Part shown: in pieces, positions 41,622-49,835 of the stretch
Layout of the letters: each line of letters starts with the position of its first letter
How positions within the stretch are numbered: position 1 is the first letter of the stretch
Source of the DNA: Verrucomicrobiia bacterium
GTDB lineage: Bacteria > Verrucomicrobiota > Verrucomicrobiia > Palsa-1439
DNA length: 51,033 nt
NCBI GenBank assembly: GCA_035577545.1
Contig: DATLVI010000019.1
Coordinates: 1-51,033, forward strand
Direction of reading: 5' to 3'
The notes under the pieces: generated by a model
Seen by the model: only the letters and a program-made list of their open reading frames with translations
Told to the model about the DNA's origin: nothing
Databases searched by the model: none
Program-made: the position numbers and the translations under genes

Positions 41622-42412
41622 GACGTTGCCCTCGCATGAGCGACAGCAACGAATTGATAACCAAACATGGTTTTCCAGCTTTTTGCCAGCGCGGCGTTCA
41701 GGCTGTGCAAGGCATACAACCAGCCGCCATGCCGGCGTTCCGGCACCACCAGCAGCAGAGGCACTGGTGTTGCGACAATTTCCTCCACTTCCAACCCGGC
41801 CTCCCCCAGGAAATCCCTGAAGGACCGCAACGTAAAAAAGCGCAGATGGGTCCGGTCGAGAATTCCGCGGTCCGCGTAATCGAAGCGGCCAAGAAGCAGG
41901 TTGAGACGTACCCAGAGGTGGGCAAAATTCGGCACCGAAACGATGACCTTGCCGTTCGGGCGCAGGTAGCGATTGAACCCCTTGAACACCTCCAATGGAT
42001 TCCTCAGATGCTCCAAAATGTCACCATACACGATCATGTCGAATTCTCCGTTCAATGACGGTAGCGGCTTGTCCAAATCGGCTACAATCATTTCGTGGCA
42101 CTGGCTTTTGCCCATGGCTGCCAACTCCGCGCTACCCTCAATGCACGTCACCTCGAAACCACGTTGTGTAAATTGTTGCGCCAAAACTCCTTGCGCAGCT
42201 CCCACATCCAAGACCCTCCGCCCCTTCCCGTCGCCAACCCGCGAAAGGATTACCGAGTGACTCGAATAAGGGTCGCTTACTTTCGATTGGTAGGTAAGCC
42301 TCTTGCCCGGATCGTGCATGCCTGCATCAACCTGAGTCTCACCCGCGCGTACTGTTTGACCGTCCGGCACAGACAGGTAAGGAGGCCGCAACGTGAATCC
42401 AAAGTCAAGCAT
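41618..42412 (-). CDS. Class I SAM-dependent methyltransferase (Methyltransf_23-like)
   Basis: The 264-residue protein has motif I VLDVGAAQGVLAQQF, acidic VTCIEGSAELA, MIVYGDILEHLRNP and KVIVSVPNFAHLW. This is the pattern of methyltransferases fused or linked to GT2 enzymes. The start at 42412 (AAGGGATTATC before ATG) is preferred. A shorter alternative is the ATG at 42319, immediately before the conserved LTYQSKVSDPYSSHS. The much longer open frame upstream runs antisense to rmlA and is not coding. It is the first gene of the minus-strand operon and divergent from rmlA. Confidence 0.85.
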   Translation of the reverse strand: MLDFGFTLRPPYLSVPDGQTVRAGETQVDAGMHDPGKRLTYQSKVSDPYSSHSVILSRVGDGKGRRVLDVGAAQGVLAQQFTQRGFEVTCIEGSAELAAMGKSQCHEMIVADLDKPLPSLNGEFDMIVYGDILEHLRNPLEVFKGFNRYLRPNGKVIVSVPNFAHLWVRLNLLLGRFDYADRGILDRTHLRFFTLRSFRDFLGEAGLEVEEIVATPVPLLLVVPERRHGGWLYALHSLNAALAKSWKTMFGYQFVAVAHARATS

Positions 42413-42439
42413 GATAATCCCTTGCGGCTGCGCCAGCGA

Positions 42440-42468
42440 TTGACTTGCGCCGAGTGCTTCGCTAGTCT
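42440..42468 (+). promoter_or_regulatory. Candidate promoter for rmlA-rmlB
   Basis: TTGACT, 17 bp, TAGTCT: good -35 (five of six), weak -10 (three of six). It lies in the 84-bp divergent gap; rmlA has AAGGAG 6-7 nt before its ATG. Confidence 0.4.
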
Positions 42469-42496
42469 CGCCCGCCATGGCACCGAAGGAGCAGAA

Positions 42497-43249
42497 ATGA
42501 AGGGAGTCATCCTCGCGGGCGGATTGGGCACGCGGCTGTCGCCGTTGACCAAGATCACCAACAAGCATCTTCTGCCCATTTACGACAAGCCCATGATTTT
42601 CTACCCGATCCAGACGCTGGTGGACGCGGGCGTGCGCGACCTGCTGATTGTGACCGGCGGCAACAATGCCGGCGATTTCCTCCGGCTCCTCGGCAACGGC
42701 AGCGCCTTCAATCTGCCGCACATCAACTACACGTACCAGGAAGGCGAAGGCGGCATCGCGGACGCCTTGCGGCTCGCCGAGCACTTTGCCGACGGTGAAA
42801 AGCTCGTCGTAATGCTCGGCGACAACGTCATTGAGAAGGACATCCGCAGGGGCGTGGCCGCGTTCCGCAAACAGAAGCGAGGCGCCCGCGTGTACGTCAA
42901 GCAAGTGGCCAACCCGCGTGCCTACGGGGTGGCTGAGATGCGTGGCGACCGGATCATCGGCATCGTGGAGAAACCAACCCGCCCGAAATCCAACCTGGCG
43001 GTCATCGGCATTTACATGTACGACCCCTCGGTTTTTGAAATCATCCACACGTTAAAGCCGTCGGGCCGTGGGGAACTCGAGATTACGGACGTCAATAACG
43101 CCTACATCAAGCGCGGCCAACTGGCATTCGATGTTCTCGACGGCTGGTGGGCCGATGCCGGCGCATCCCACGAGAAACTTCTCGAAACCAGCCTTTTGGT
43201 TGCCCAACGCGAGGGCGCCAACTTCAGCGTTTCGCGAGGAAAGACTTGA
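42497..43249 (+). CDS. rmlA: Glucose-1-phosphate thymidylyltransferase
   Basis: The 250-residue protein joins glucose-1-phosphate and dTTP to give dTDP-glucose. The N-terminal signature GGLGTRLSPLTKITNKHLLPI is nearly as in RmlA. YQEGEGGIADAL, VMLGDNV and GWWADAGA follow. It is shorter than enterobacterial RmlA (about 290), lacking the C-terminal allosteric helices, as in StrD-type short forms. Strong AAGGAG before the ATG. The stop overlaps the rmlB start by one base (TGATG). Confidence 0.93.
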   Translation: MKGVILAGGLGTRLSPLTKITNKHLLPIYDKPMIFYPIQTLVDAGVRDLLIVTGGNNAGDFLRLLGNGSAFNLPHINYTYQEGEGGIADALRLAEHFADGEKLVVMLGDNVIEKDIRRGVAAFRKQKRGARVYVKQVANPRAYGVAEMRGDRIIGIVEKPTRPKSNLAVIGIYMYDPSVFEIIHTLKPSGRGELEITDVNNAYIKRGQLAFDVLDGWWADAGASHEKLLETSLLVAQREGANFSVSRGKT

Positions 43250-44253
43250 TGCGCGTCCTCGTTACAGGAGGCGCGGGTTTTATCGGATCGCACTTCGTGA
43301 AGTTCGCCTTGGGCGCGCACCCCGACTGGCACATTGTCAATCTCGACAAACTCAGCTATGCGGGCAATCTCGAAAACCTCACAAATCTTCCGGACGCCAC
43401 GCGCCACCAGTTCGTGAAGGGCGACATCGCCGACCACGAAATCGTAGCGCGCCTCTGGAGCCAGGGCATCGATGTCGTCGTCAACTTCGCCGCGGAGACG
43501 CACGTCGACCGGTCAATCCTCTGGGCGGACGATTTCATCAAGACCGACGTCCTTGGTGCATTCACGCTCCTGGAAGCCGCCCGGGAGTTCGGTGTAAAGA
43601 AGTTCATCCAGGTTTCCACGGACGAGGTCTACGGCAGCATCGCCAGCGGCAGCTTCACCGAAAGCTCGGCGTTGAATCCCCGCAACCCCTACTCCGCCAG
43701 CAAAGCCGGCGCGGACCGCCTGGCCTTCGCTTATTTCACAACGCATAACGTGCCTGTCACAATCACCCGCTGCTCGAACAACTTCGGCCCCAACCAATAC
43801 CCCGAGAAATTTATCCCGTTGTTCATCACGAACGCGCTCGAAGACAAGCCCCTACCGCTTTACGGCGACGGGCGCAATGTGCGCGATTGGATTTACGTCG
43901 AGGACCACTGCGCTGCGATCGATTTTCTCATCACCCACGGCCAGTCCGGTGAAACCTACAATATCGGTGGCGGCAACGAAGTTGAGAACATCGAAATCGC
44001 GGGCCGCATTCTTCGCAAGCTTGGCAAGCCCGAATCGTTGATCCAGTTGGTCAAGGACCGTCCCGGTCACGATCGCCGTTACTCGCTGGACACCGGCCGA
44101 CTCGCCGCACTCGGCTGGCGACCGCAACGCGATTTTGGGAGCGCATTGGACGCAACCATTGACTGGTATGTCCAGAACGCGTCGTGGTGGCGCAAGATCA
44201 AGAGCGGTGATTTCAAGAAATATTACGCCGCGCAGTACGGCTCGCGACTGTGA
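43249..44253 (+). CDS. rmlB: dTDP-glucose 4,6-dehydratase
   Basis: The 334-residue protein converts dTDP-glucose to dTDP-4-keto-6-deoxyglucose, the precursor of many deoxysugars. TGGAGFIGSH, STDEVYGSI (with the RmlB Asp-Glu pair), YSASKAGAD (YxxxK) and RCSNNFGPNQYPEK are diagnostic. Full family length. It overlaps the next SDR gene by 4 bp. rmlC and rmlD are not in the window, so the keto-sugar may go to something other than L-rhamnose, for example the C-methyltransferase product made by the operon upstream. Confidence 0.97.
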   Translation: MRVLVTGGAGFIGSHFVKFALGAHPDWHIVNLDKLSYAGNLENLTNLPDATRHQFVKGDIADHEIVARLWSQGIDVVVNFAAETHVDRSILWADDFIKTDVLGAFTLLEAAREFGVKKFIQVSTDEVYGSIASGSFTESSALNPRNPYSASKAGADRLAFAYFTTHNVPVTITRCSNNFGPNQYPEKFIPLFITNALEDKPLPLYGDGRNVRDWIYVEDHCAAIDFLITHGQSGETYNIGGGNEVENIEIAGRILRKLGKPESLIQLVKDRPGHDRRYSLDTGRLAALGWRPQRDFGSALDATIDWYVQNASWWRKIKSGDFKKYYAAQYGSRL

Positions 44254-45137
44254 AAGTCCTGCTCACTGGCGGTGCCGGCTTCATCGGCTCTCACGTCGCA
44301 CGTGAGTTGGTGCGTCAAAACCACGAAGTCCACGCCCTCGTGCGCCCCCAGAGCGACCTCCGTCGCGTCGCGGACATCGAGCCATCTCTGCGCATCATTC
44401 ACGGCGATCTGATTGCTCCATCTTTCGTCCTCCAACCGGCTTCCTACGATTGTTGTCTTCATCTCGCCTGGTATGTTGAGCCGGGCAAGTACCTTCATGC
44501 CCCGCAAAACAAAGATTGGGTGCAGGCCAGCCTGAGACTGGCCCGCATGCTCCAGACAGCGGGCTGCCGGCATTTTATCGGGGCCGGAACATGTTTCGAA
44601 TATGCACCCGCTGATCCCCCGCAACGCGAATCGACCCCGACACAGCCGACCACGCCCTACGTGCAAGCCAAACTCGAACTCTTTGACGCACTCCAATCCG
44701 TCGGCATCGAAAGCGCGTGGCTGCGCTTTTTCTATCAATACGGGCCCGGTGAAGACCCGCGGCGGCTGGTGCCCGCCGTCATCAATACCCTGCTGCGCAA
44801 CCAGGAGATGAAGCTGGTCCCGGGCGACCGCGTACGCGATTACCTGCACATCGAGGACGTGGCCACCGCGGCCTGCGCCGTGGCCGGCAGCTGTCTCACG
44901 GGGGCCGTCAATATCGGCAGTGGAGAGCCTGTCACCGTACGCGAGATCGCCTGGAAGATCGGCGAGACGCTCGACCGGGTCAGTTTGCTAAAGGTCGGCG
45001 CCCTCCCCTATCCGGCCAGCGAGCCGATGCATCTTCTGGCCGATAACACGAAGCTGCGCGAAGGCACCGGCTGGAAACCGCATTATCCACTTGATGAGGG
45101 ACTGCGCCGGACAATTGAATGGTGGAAGAATCGCTAA
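44250..45137 (+). CDS. NAD-dependent nucleotide-sugar reductase/epimerase (SDR)
   Basis: The 295-residue extended SDR has LLTGGAGFIGSHVA, a catalytic Ser/Thr-equivalent region GAGTCFEYA, YVQAKLELF (YxxxK), RFFYQYGPGEDP and DYLHIEDVATA. In the rmlAB context it could be a 4-ketoreductase or an epimerase for a dTDP-deoxysugar. It is not RmlD by motif. The start is a GTG overlapping the rmlB stop. Its own stop overlaps by 4 bp the stop of the convergent membrane-protein gene, so no room remains for a terminator. Confidence 0.9.
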   Translation: MKVLLTGGAGFIGSHVARELVRQNHEVHALVRPQSDLRRVADIEPSLRIIHGDLIAPSFVLQPASYDCCLHLAWYVEPGKYLHAPQNKDWVQASLRLARMLQTAGCRHFIGAGTCFEYAPADPPQRESTPTQPTTPYVQAKLELFDALQSVGIESAWLRFFYQYGPGEDPRRLVPAVINTLLRNQEMKLVPGDRVRDYLHIEDVATAACAVAGSCLTGAVNIGSGEPVTVREIAWKIGETLDRVSLLKVGALPYPASEPMHLLADNTKLREGTGWKPHYPLDEGLRRTIEWWKNR

Positions 45138-47551
45138 CGCACCGAGCGTTTGCCGCCAAAGACAGTTAAACCGATCCCCAGGATGAGCGTCGCGAGGCTC
45201 ACCACCCCAGCCACTGCATAGACCCGTGGTGGTTGGTAGCGCAGGGCGATGGTGTGAGTACCGGCGGGTAACTCCAATCCCATCACGCCACAACTGACCT
45301 GCAGGACTTCTGTCGGTTGACCATCCATCTCCGCGTGCCAAAATGGGTAATAGCTCTCCGCGATGACAGCCAGACAGCTTGACGGCGCTGTCAGATGGAT
45401 GCGAATCAACTGTGAGTTCTCCCGGACGAGTTGGATGTCGCTTAAGGACACGGGAACGGATTCGGTAACCGGCGGAAATGGAGAGCTGTCTTCCTTATAA
45501 ATCTTTTCATATTTTTCTATATGCCCATCGTCAGGCCTCCAGGTTTGCACCACTGCCTCTTTCGGTTGAACCAACGGCCAGTTCCTTGCGGAAAGAGCGA
45601 GCGCGAGGGTCGCCGACTTGCGGACGTCCCCTGCGTAGAGACACGCCCGACTGTACGCCGTAATATAAGCTCGGGCTGTGTCGTTGCGGAACACCACAAA
45701 ATCTTCGTTCTCGACGAAAACGGGATAGCTCTGCCGGTACATGGCGAGGATTTGCTGCGATCCCTTCTGTTGGGCGTTGCTCGGGTCGGTCTTATCGAAG
45801 ACCACATAGCGGGCCGACAACAGATTCAGGAATGCCCGATGGTTTTCCCACGACCCAAAGGCCTGTTGTTTCAACGCTCCGAGGCCGATCGGGGCCATCC
45901 AGTCGTAGAAAGCTTCATACACCTGGGGTTTGCCACCCCACATGGGACCGAGCAAATGAAAGTAGCGACCAGTGAACGCCCAGCTCTTGACCCAGTCCTT
46001 GTCCGCCGCCAGCGAACGATACGTGGCTTGCAAGTTTTCAGCAGTGCGTGCGGGAACATCGGTTTCTTTCGCCGGGCCTTGGTATGGCCAATAATCCACA
46101 AGTAGCAACACGCCGACCACGCCGACAATTCTCGGGATGTGTCGACGCCATTTCTCACCGACCAGAAAGTCGGTCACGAAAAAGCCCACGAGCATCGCGC
46201 CCCAGAACATCGCGGGGCTGTCATAAAACACAAATGGCGAGCGGATGTCCTTGAAGTAAGGCAGATCGGCGAGAACCTTGAACCCCGGCAAAAACAGGAA
46301 GATCGCCAGCGCCACGCACGCTTGCGCGATCTTTTCGGGATTCGTCAGCTTCCGTAGCCAGAAAAACACGAGAAATACCACGGTCACCAACAGCCACAGC
46401 AGCACGGCAGCCGTCATGGGTTGTGTTGGCTGGGATGGCAAGGCGTCCCACGTCAGCCAGTTCGCTGTCCAGACGCTGCCATTCGTCGCGAACATCACAC
46501 TACACAGTAGCGCCGCGACGAGAAACCAAAATGACCGGCGATCCGCGCGCCGCTGGTTCCACAGGGCGGTAATGGCGATCACCAGCACGAGGACGATGCC
46601 CAGATATTTTTCGGGCGAATTGGAGCCGAGAGACATTACTCGCTGGACCTGCTCCAATTCCGCCTGGCTGCGCACACCGGCGGTGGTCGCGTGCGTGTAG
46701 ACGATATTCGTGGTGTTGCTCGTGACCACGCCGTTGCGGTCAACCAAAGCGAACAGGCTCTTGAAGGAATAATTCTTCTGCCAGCCTTCCAGAGGGTCGC
46801 CGGCGAACAATTTTACGTCGCTTGATTCGACGACGCCCGGCGCGAGCACCCATGCACCCAGCGCCAGTCCCAGGAGTCCGAGCAAGACGCATGTCTTTGC
46901 GGTTGACTGCCATTGTTTGCGGCGCGGCCAGAGCCAGTAGAGCGCGTAGGCAAACAAGAAGAGAAAAAAGATAAAGGCCTGCTTGTTATCGGTCCACCAC
47001 GCCAGCACCGCCACGAGCGCGCACACAAAGGTGTCGCGAAACGTATTCTTCTCCAGCGCGCGCGACAATGTGAGCCACAACAGCGGCATGAATGGAAAGA
47101 ACAGCACGATGGTGGTGTGCTCGTGGCCCGCCGCGCGGATGATCTGCTCGGGATGCAGCGTGAAAGCGACAGCAGCGAGGACCGCGGCCCATTCGTTTTT
47201 CATGAAATGCCGCGCGCAAAAGTACATGGCGACGGCGCCTACCAGGATGGCCATCAATGCGGTGAGCTTGCCTGCGGTTATCAAATTGGCGAACGTCGAA
47301 AACGCGATCCACGGGATAAGATAGAAACCGCGGGCATGGTTAAGCCCGTAGCTCGATCCGCTCATGTACCACGGCGTCCACCATGGTAGTGCATGATGTT
47401 GGGTGATTTGCTGTTTGATGTCCCAGACGCGGGAAGCGGACGCGCTTAGCTCCTGGTCGCTCATCCCCAAAGGCAACCAATACGTGCCGAGATACACTAC
47501 GTAGGCGAGCGCGACGGCCAGCGTGACCCAGAGTCCGACGCGCGTCTTCAT
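45134..47551 (-). CDS. Large polytopic membrane protein, YfhO/GT-C-like
   Basis: The 805-residue protein has about 12-13 hydrophobic helices, then a long soluble C-terminal region and a last helix (VAGVVSLATLILGIGLTVF). The C-terminal ESYYPFWHAEMDGQP ... ELPAGTHTIALRYQPP pattern is typical of YfhO-like GT-C proteins, of which YfhO adds GlcNAc to lipoteichoic acid. The N-terminal WDIKQQITQHHALPWWTPWYMSG is like the first loop of GT-C enzymes. Donor and acceptor unknown. I chose the ATG at 47551 (ATGA overlap with the GT4 gene). Confidence 0.82.
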   Translation of the reverse strand: MKTRVGLWVTLAVALAYVVYLGTYWLPLGMSDQELSASASRVWDIKQQITQHHALPWWTPWYMSGSSYGLNHARGFYLIPWIAFSTFANLITAGKLTALMAILVGAVAMYFCARHFMKNEWAAVLAAVAFTLHPEQIIRAAGHEHTTIVLFFPFMPLLWLTLSRALEKNTFRDTFVCALVAVLAWWTDNKQAFIFFLFLFAYALYWLWPRRKQWQSTAKTCVLLGLLGLALGAWVLAPGVVESSDVKLFAGDPLEGWQKNYSFKSLFALVDRNGVVTSNTTNIVYTHATTAGVRSQAELEQVQRVMSLGSNSPEKYLGIVLVLVIAITALWNQRRADRRSFWFLVAALLCSVMFATNGSVWTANWLTWDALPSQPTQPMTAAVLLWLLVTVVFLVFFWLRKLTNPEKIAQACVALAIFLFLPGFKVLADLPYFKDIRSPFVFYDSPAMFWGAMLVGFFVTDFLVGEKWRRHIPRIVGVVGVLLLVDYWPYQGPAKETDVPARTAENLQATYRSLAADKDWVKSWAFTGRYFHLLGPMWGGKPQVYEAFYDWMAPIGLGALKQQAFGSWENHRAFLNLLSARYVVFDKTDPSNAQQKGSQQILAMYRQSYPVFVENEDFVVFRNDTARAYITAYSRACLYAGDVRKSATLALALSARNWPLVQPKEAVVQTWRPDDGHIEKYEKIYKEDSSPFPPVTESVPVSLSDIQLVRENSQLIRIHLTAPSSCLAVIAESYYPFWHAEMDGQPTEVLQVSCGVMGLELPAGTHTIALRYQPPRVYAVAGVVSLATLILGIGLTVFGGKRSVR

Positions 47552-48663
47552 TTTGATTTGCCCGCGGCCCTTTCCAAAAACTGCAACGAATGGTGCGCCA
47601 TTTCCTTCCATGAGAATTGCCTGGCCCAGGCGCGGGCTGCCGTGCCCATCGTCTCGCGCAACGCCGTGTCCGCAAACAAACCAGACACCTTATTCCGCAG
47701 GGCCTCGACATCACCGTGCGGCACGAGAATTCCCGTCTCACCATCCCGGACGGACTCCCGCAAACCGGGTGAATTGCTGGCCACGGTCGGCGTGCCGCAG
47801 GCAGCGGCTTCAATGACCCCCAAGCCCCAGCCTTCAATGGTTGACGTCTGAGCGCCAATCCAGGCCATTTGCATGAGTTCCTTCTTGCGCGCTTCGCTCA
47901 CAAATCCGCAAAACTCCACGGATTTCTCCACTCCCAAGGAGGCCACCTGATTCCGTAACTCCTTCTCGTAGTCGCCCGTGCCCACGATAAAAAGGTGAAT
48001 ATCTGGAAACTGCGCCTGCAATTTCGCCGTGGCACTGATGATCAGATCCACCCGCTTGTAGCGTTTCAGGCGGCCGATATAAATCAGGGTCGGATTTGGC
48101 GTCTTCTGCACCCGCGGATCTGGTTTGAGCAGGTCCTCGTTGAAGCCGGGATAAATGACCTCCATGCGTTCTTCCGGAATGCCACGGCCCAGCAAATCCT
48201 CGGCGGTGGTTTTCGACAGGGCCCAAAACAGGCACCGGCGGTACACCCAAGGGATAGGCTGCTCGAGTGCGTAGGCGTAGGCGGCCATCAACCACGGCAA
48301 TTCGGCAAACGCCGTCTTGCCGAACAGATGCGGGATCATGACAGCTGTGGGTGTGGATCGAATGAAAATCGGGGTAAAGCACGGCACCTTGCTGATGTAT
48401 TCGAGAATGATATCGTACTGGCGCGGGCCGATAGCTCGGGCTTTCCAGGGCGCCCACCAATTGAAAATGTACTCGTTCGGGCCGCGAATCACGCGAACAC
48501 CATCGATCGTCTCGTCTCGCCGCCCTCCGGCATAGCCCGCACACAAGAGATCTACGTGATGTCCCCAAGCAACCCAGTATTTGGCAGTTTGCTGGACCAA
48601 TTCCTCCAAGCCGCCCGCGCGCGGGTTTTTGACGTCGCGATGGTTAATGACTAGAATACGCAT
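47548..48663 (-). CDS. GT4 family glycosyltransferase
   Basis: The 371-residue GT-B enzyme has N-terminal GGLEELVQQTAKYWVAWGH, and a C-terminal donor-binding domain with LIYIGRLKRYKRVDLII, FIVGTGDYEKEL and STIEGWGLGVIEAAACGTP (the EX7E-like motif). This matches GT4 retaining glycosyltransferases (PF00534). A cytoplasmic enzyme acting on the lipid-linked intermediate is expected. It lies 43 bp after gmd and overlaps the YfhO-like gene, so the three form an operon; GDP-sugar use is plausible from that context. Confidence 0.95.
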   Translation of the reverse strand: MRILVINHRDVKNPRAGGLEELVQQTAKYWVAWGHHVDLLCAGYAGGRRDETIDGVRVIRGPNEYIFNWWAPWKARAIGPRQYDIILEYISKVPCFTPIFIRSTPTAVMIPHLFGKTAFAELPWLMAAYAYALEQPIPWVYRRCLFWALSKTTAEDLLGRGIPEERMEVIYPGFNEDLLKPDPRVQKTPNPTLIYIGRLKRYKRVDLIISATAKLQAQFPDIHLFIVGTGDYEKELRNQVASLGVEKSVEFCGFVSEARKKELMQMAWIGAQTSTIEGWGLGVIEAAACGTPTVASNSPGLRESVRDGETGILVPHGDVEALRNKVSGLFADTALRETMGTAARAWARQFSWKEMAHHSLQFLERAAGKSK

Positions 48664-48706
48664 GGAGATAGGTCGGGCTGATAGAAGGTGACCGTGCGAG
48701 AGGCTT

Positions 48707-49681
48707 TCACCTAGCCGATGATTGGGCCTTTAGTAATTGAACATCTGAGTCGACCATCATTCCCACCAGTTCACGAAAACTGGTATGCGGTTTCCAACCG
48801 AGCTTCGCGTGCGCCTTCGCGCAATCGGCCACCACGTGCTCGACCTCCGCGGGCCGCAACAGTTTCGGGTCTATCTGGACAAACTTCTCCCAATTCAAGC
48901 CCACGTGTTCGAAGGCTACTCCCAGGAAATCGCGCAAACTATGCGCCTTCCCTTGCCCAATCACAAAATCTTCCGGGGCGGGCTGCTGGAGCATCAACCA
49001 CATCGCCTCGACGTAGTCGCCTGCAAACCCCCAGTCGCGTTCGACGTCCAAATTCCCGAGTACGAGGGTCTGGCTGCGTCCGGCCGCAATCGAGGCGGCG
49101 CCGTGCGTAATTTTGCGTGTGACAAAGTCGAGGCCACGCCGCGGGGATTCGTGGTTAAAGAGAATACCCGAGGCGGCGAAGATCCCGTAGCTCTCCCGAT
49201 AGTTCACCGTGACGAAGTGGCCATATGTTTTCGAGACCCCATACGGACTCCGCGGATAAAACGGGGTCAATTCGTTCTGGGGAGATTCGCGGACCTTGCC
49301 AAACATCTCGCTGCTGGAGGCCTGGTAGAATTTAATCTTGGGATTCGTGCTGCGGATTGCTTCCAGTAGGCGGCTGACTCCGAGGGCGTTGATTTCGCCC
49401 GTGAGGATCGGCTCGGCCCAACTGCGGAACACGGAGGATTGGGAAGCCAGGTTGTAAACCTCGTCGGGCTCGAACTTCTGGAGCACACCCGTCAGGGAAA
49501 CCTGATCGAGCACGTCCCCTTCGTGGAGTTGTAAGCGGTTTTGGATGTGCGCGATGCGCTCATGCCGCTCAGTGCGTGCCCGACGAATAATGCCGGCGAC
49601 CTCGTAGCCCTTGGCCAAAAGGAATTCGGCCAAGTACGATCCATCCTGTCCGGCAATACCCGTGATTAGAGCCCTCGGCAT
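48707..49681 (-). CDS. gmd: GDP-mannose 4,6-dehydratase
   Basis: The 324-residue SDR converts GDP-mannose to GDP-4-keto-6-deoxymannose, precursor of GDP-fucose, GDP-rhamnose or perosamine. Family motifs are clear: [44 protein letters not shown] (Ser-Glu), [10 protein letters not shown] (YxxxK) and the diagnostic [16 protein letters not shown]. The C-terminal [13 protein letters not shown] also fits Gmd. Partner genes (fcl, rmd, per) are absent from the window. Confidence 0.96.
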   Translation of the reverse strand: MPRALITGIAGQDGSYLAEFLLAKGYEVAGIIRRARTERHERIAHIQNRLQLHEGDVLDQVSLTGVLQKFEPDEVYNLASQSSVFRSWAEPILTGEINALGVSRLLEAIRSTNPKIKFYQASSSEMFGKVRESPQNELTPFYPRSPYGVSKTYGHFVTVNYRESYGIFAASGILFNHESPRRGLDFVTRKITHGAASIAAGRSQTLVLGNLDVERDWGFAGDYVEAMWLMLQQPAPEDFVIGQGKAHSLRDFLGVAFEHVGLNWEKFVQIDPKLLRPAEVEHVVADCAKAHAKLGWKPHTSFRELVGMMVDSDVQLLKAQSSAR

Positions 49682-49695
49682 AACGGTAGCGGCGG

Positions 49696-49724
49696 ATGAT
49701 ACCGGGGTGTTCCCAGCGAAGCAA
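49696..49724 (-). promoter_or_regulatory. Weak promoter candidate for gmd
   Basis: Minus strand TTGCTT, 17 bp, TATCAT. The -10 is good, the -35 poor. It would leave only about 8 nt before the ATG at 49681, so the message might be nearly leaderless. Confidence 0.3.
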
Positions 49725-49783
49725 GCCGTGAAATTCGCGGTACTACATTGATTTGCAGGATGTTGACTCGATGACGGGTGGTT

Positions 49784-49802
49784 GTGACAGTTTCTTTGTC
49801 AC
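49784..49802 (+). promoter_or_regulatory. Inverted repeat upstream of the sigma factor gene
   Basis: Perfect 6-bp repeat GTGACA/TGTCAC with a 7-bp spacer, centred 43 bp before the start codon. It could be an operator, or the TGTCAC half could be part of an ECF-type -35 element for autoregulation. Confidence 0.4.
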
Positions 49803-49835
49803 CTCTTCACACTTTCCCGGTACTTATACGGTGAT

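Noticed and set aside
41618-43048. A single 476-codon minus-strand frame combining the methyltransferase with about 210 upstream codons
   Set aside because: The upstream part is antisense to rmlA, which has full family motifs and a strong RBS. Only the part from about 42412 downward resembles a methyltransferase.
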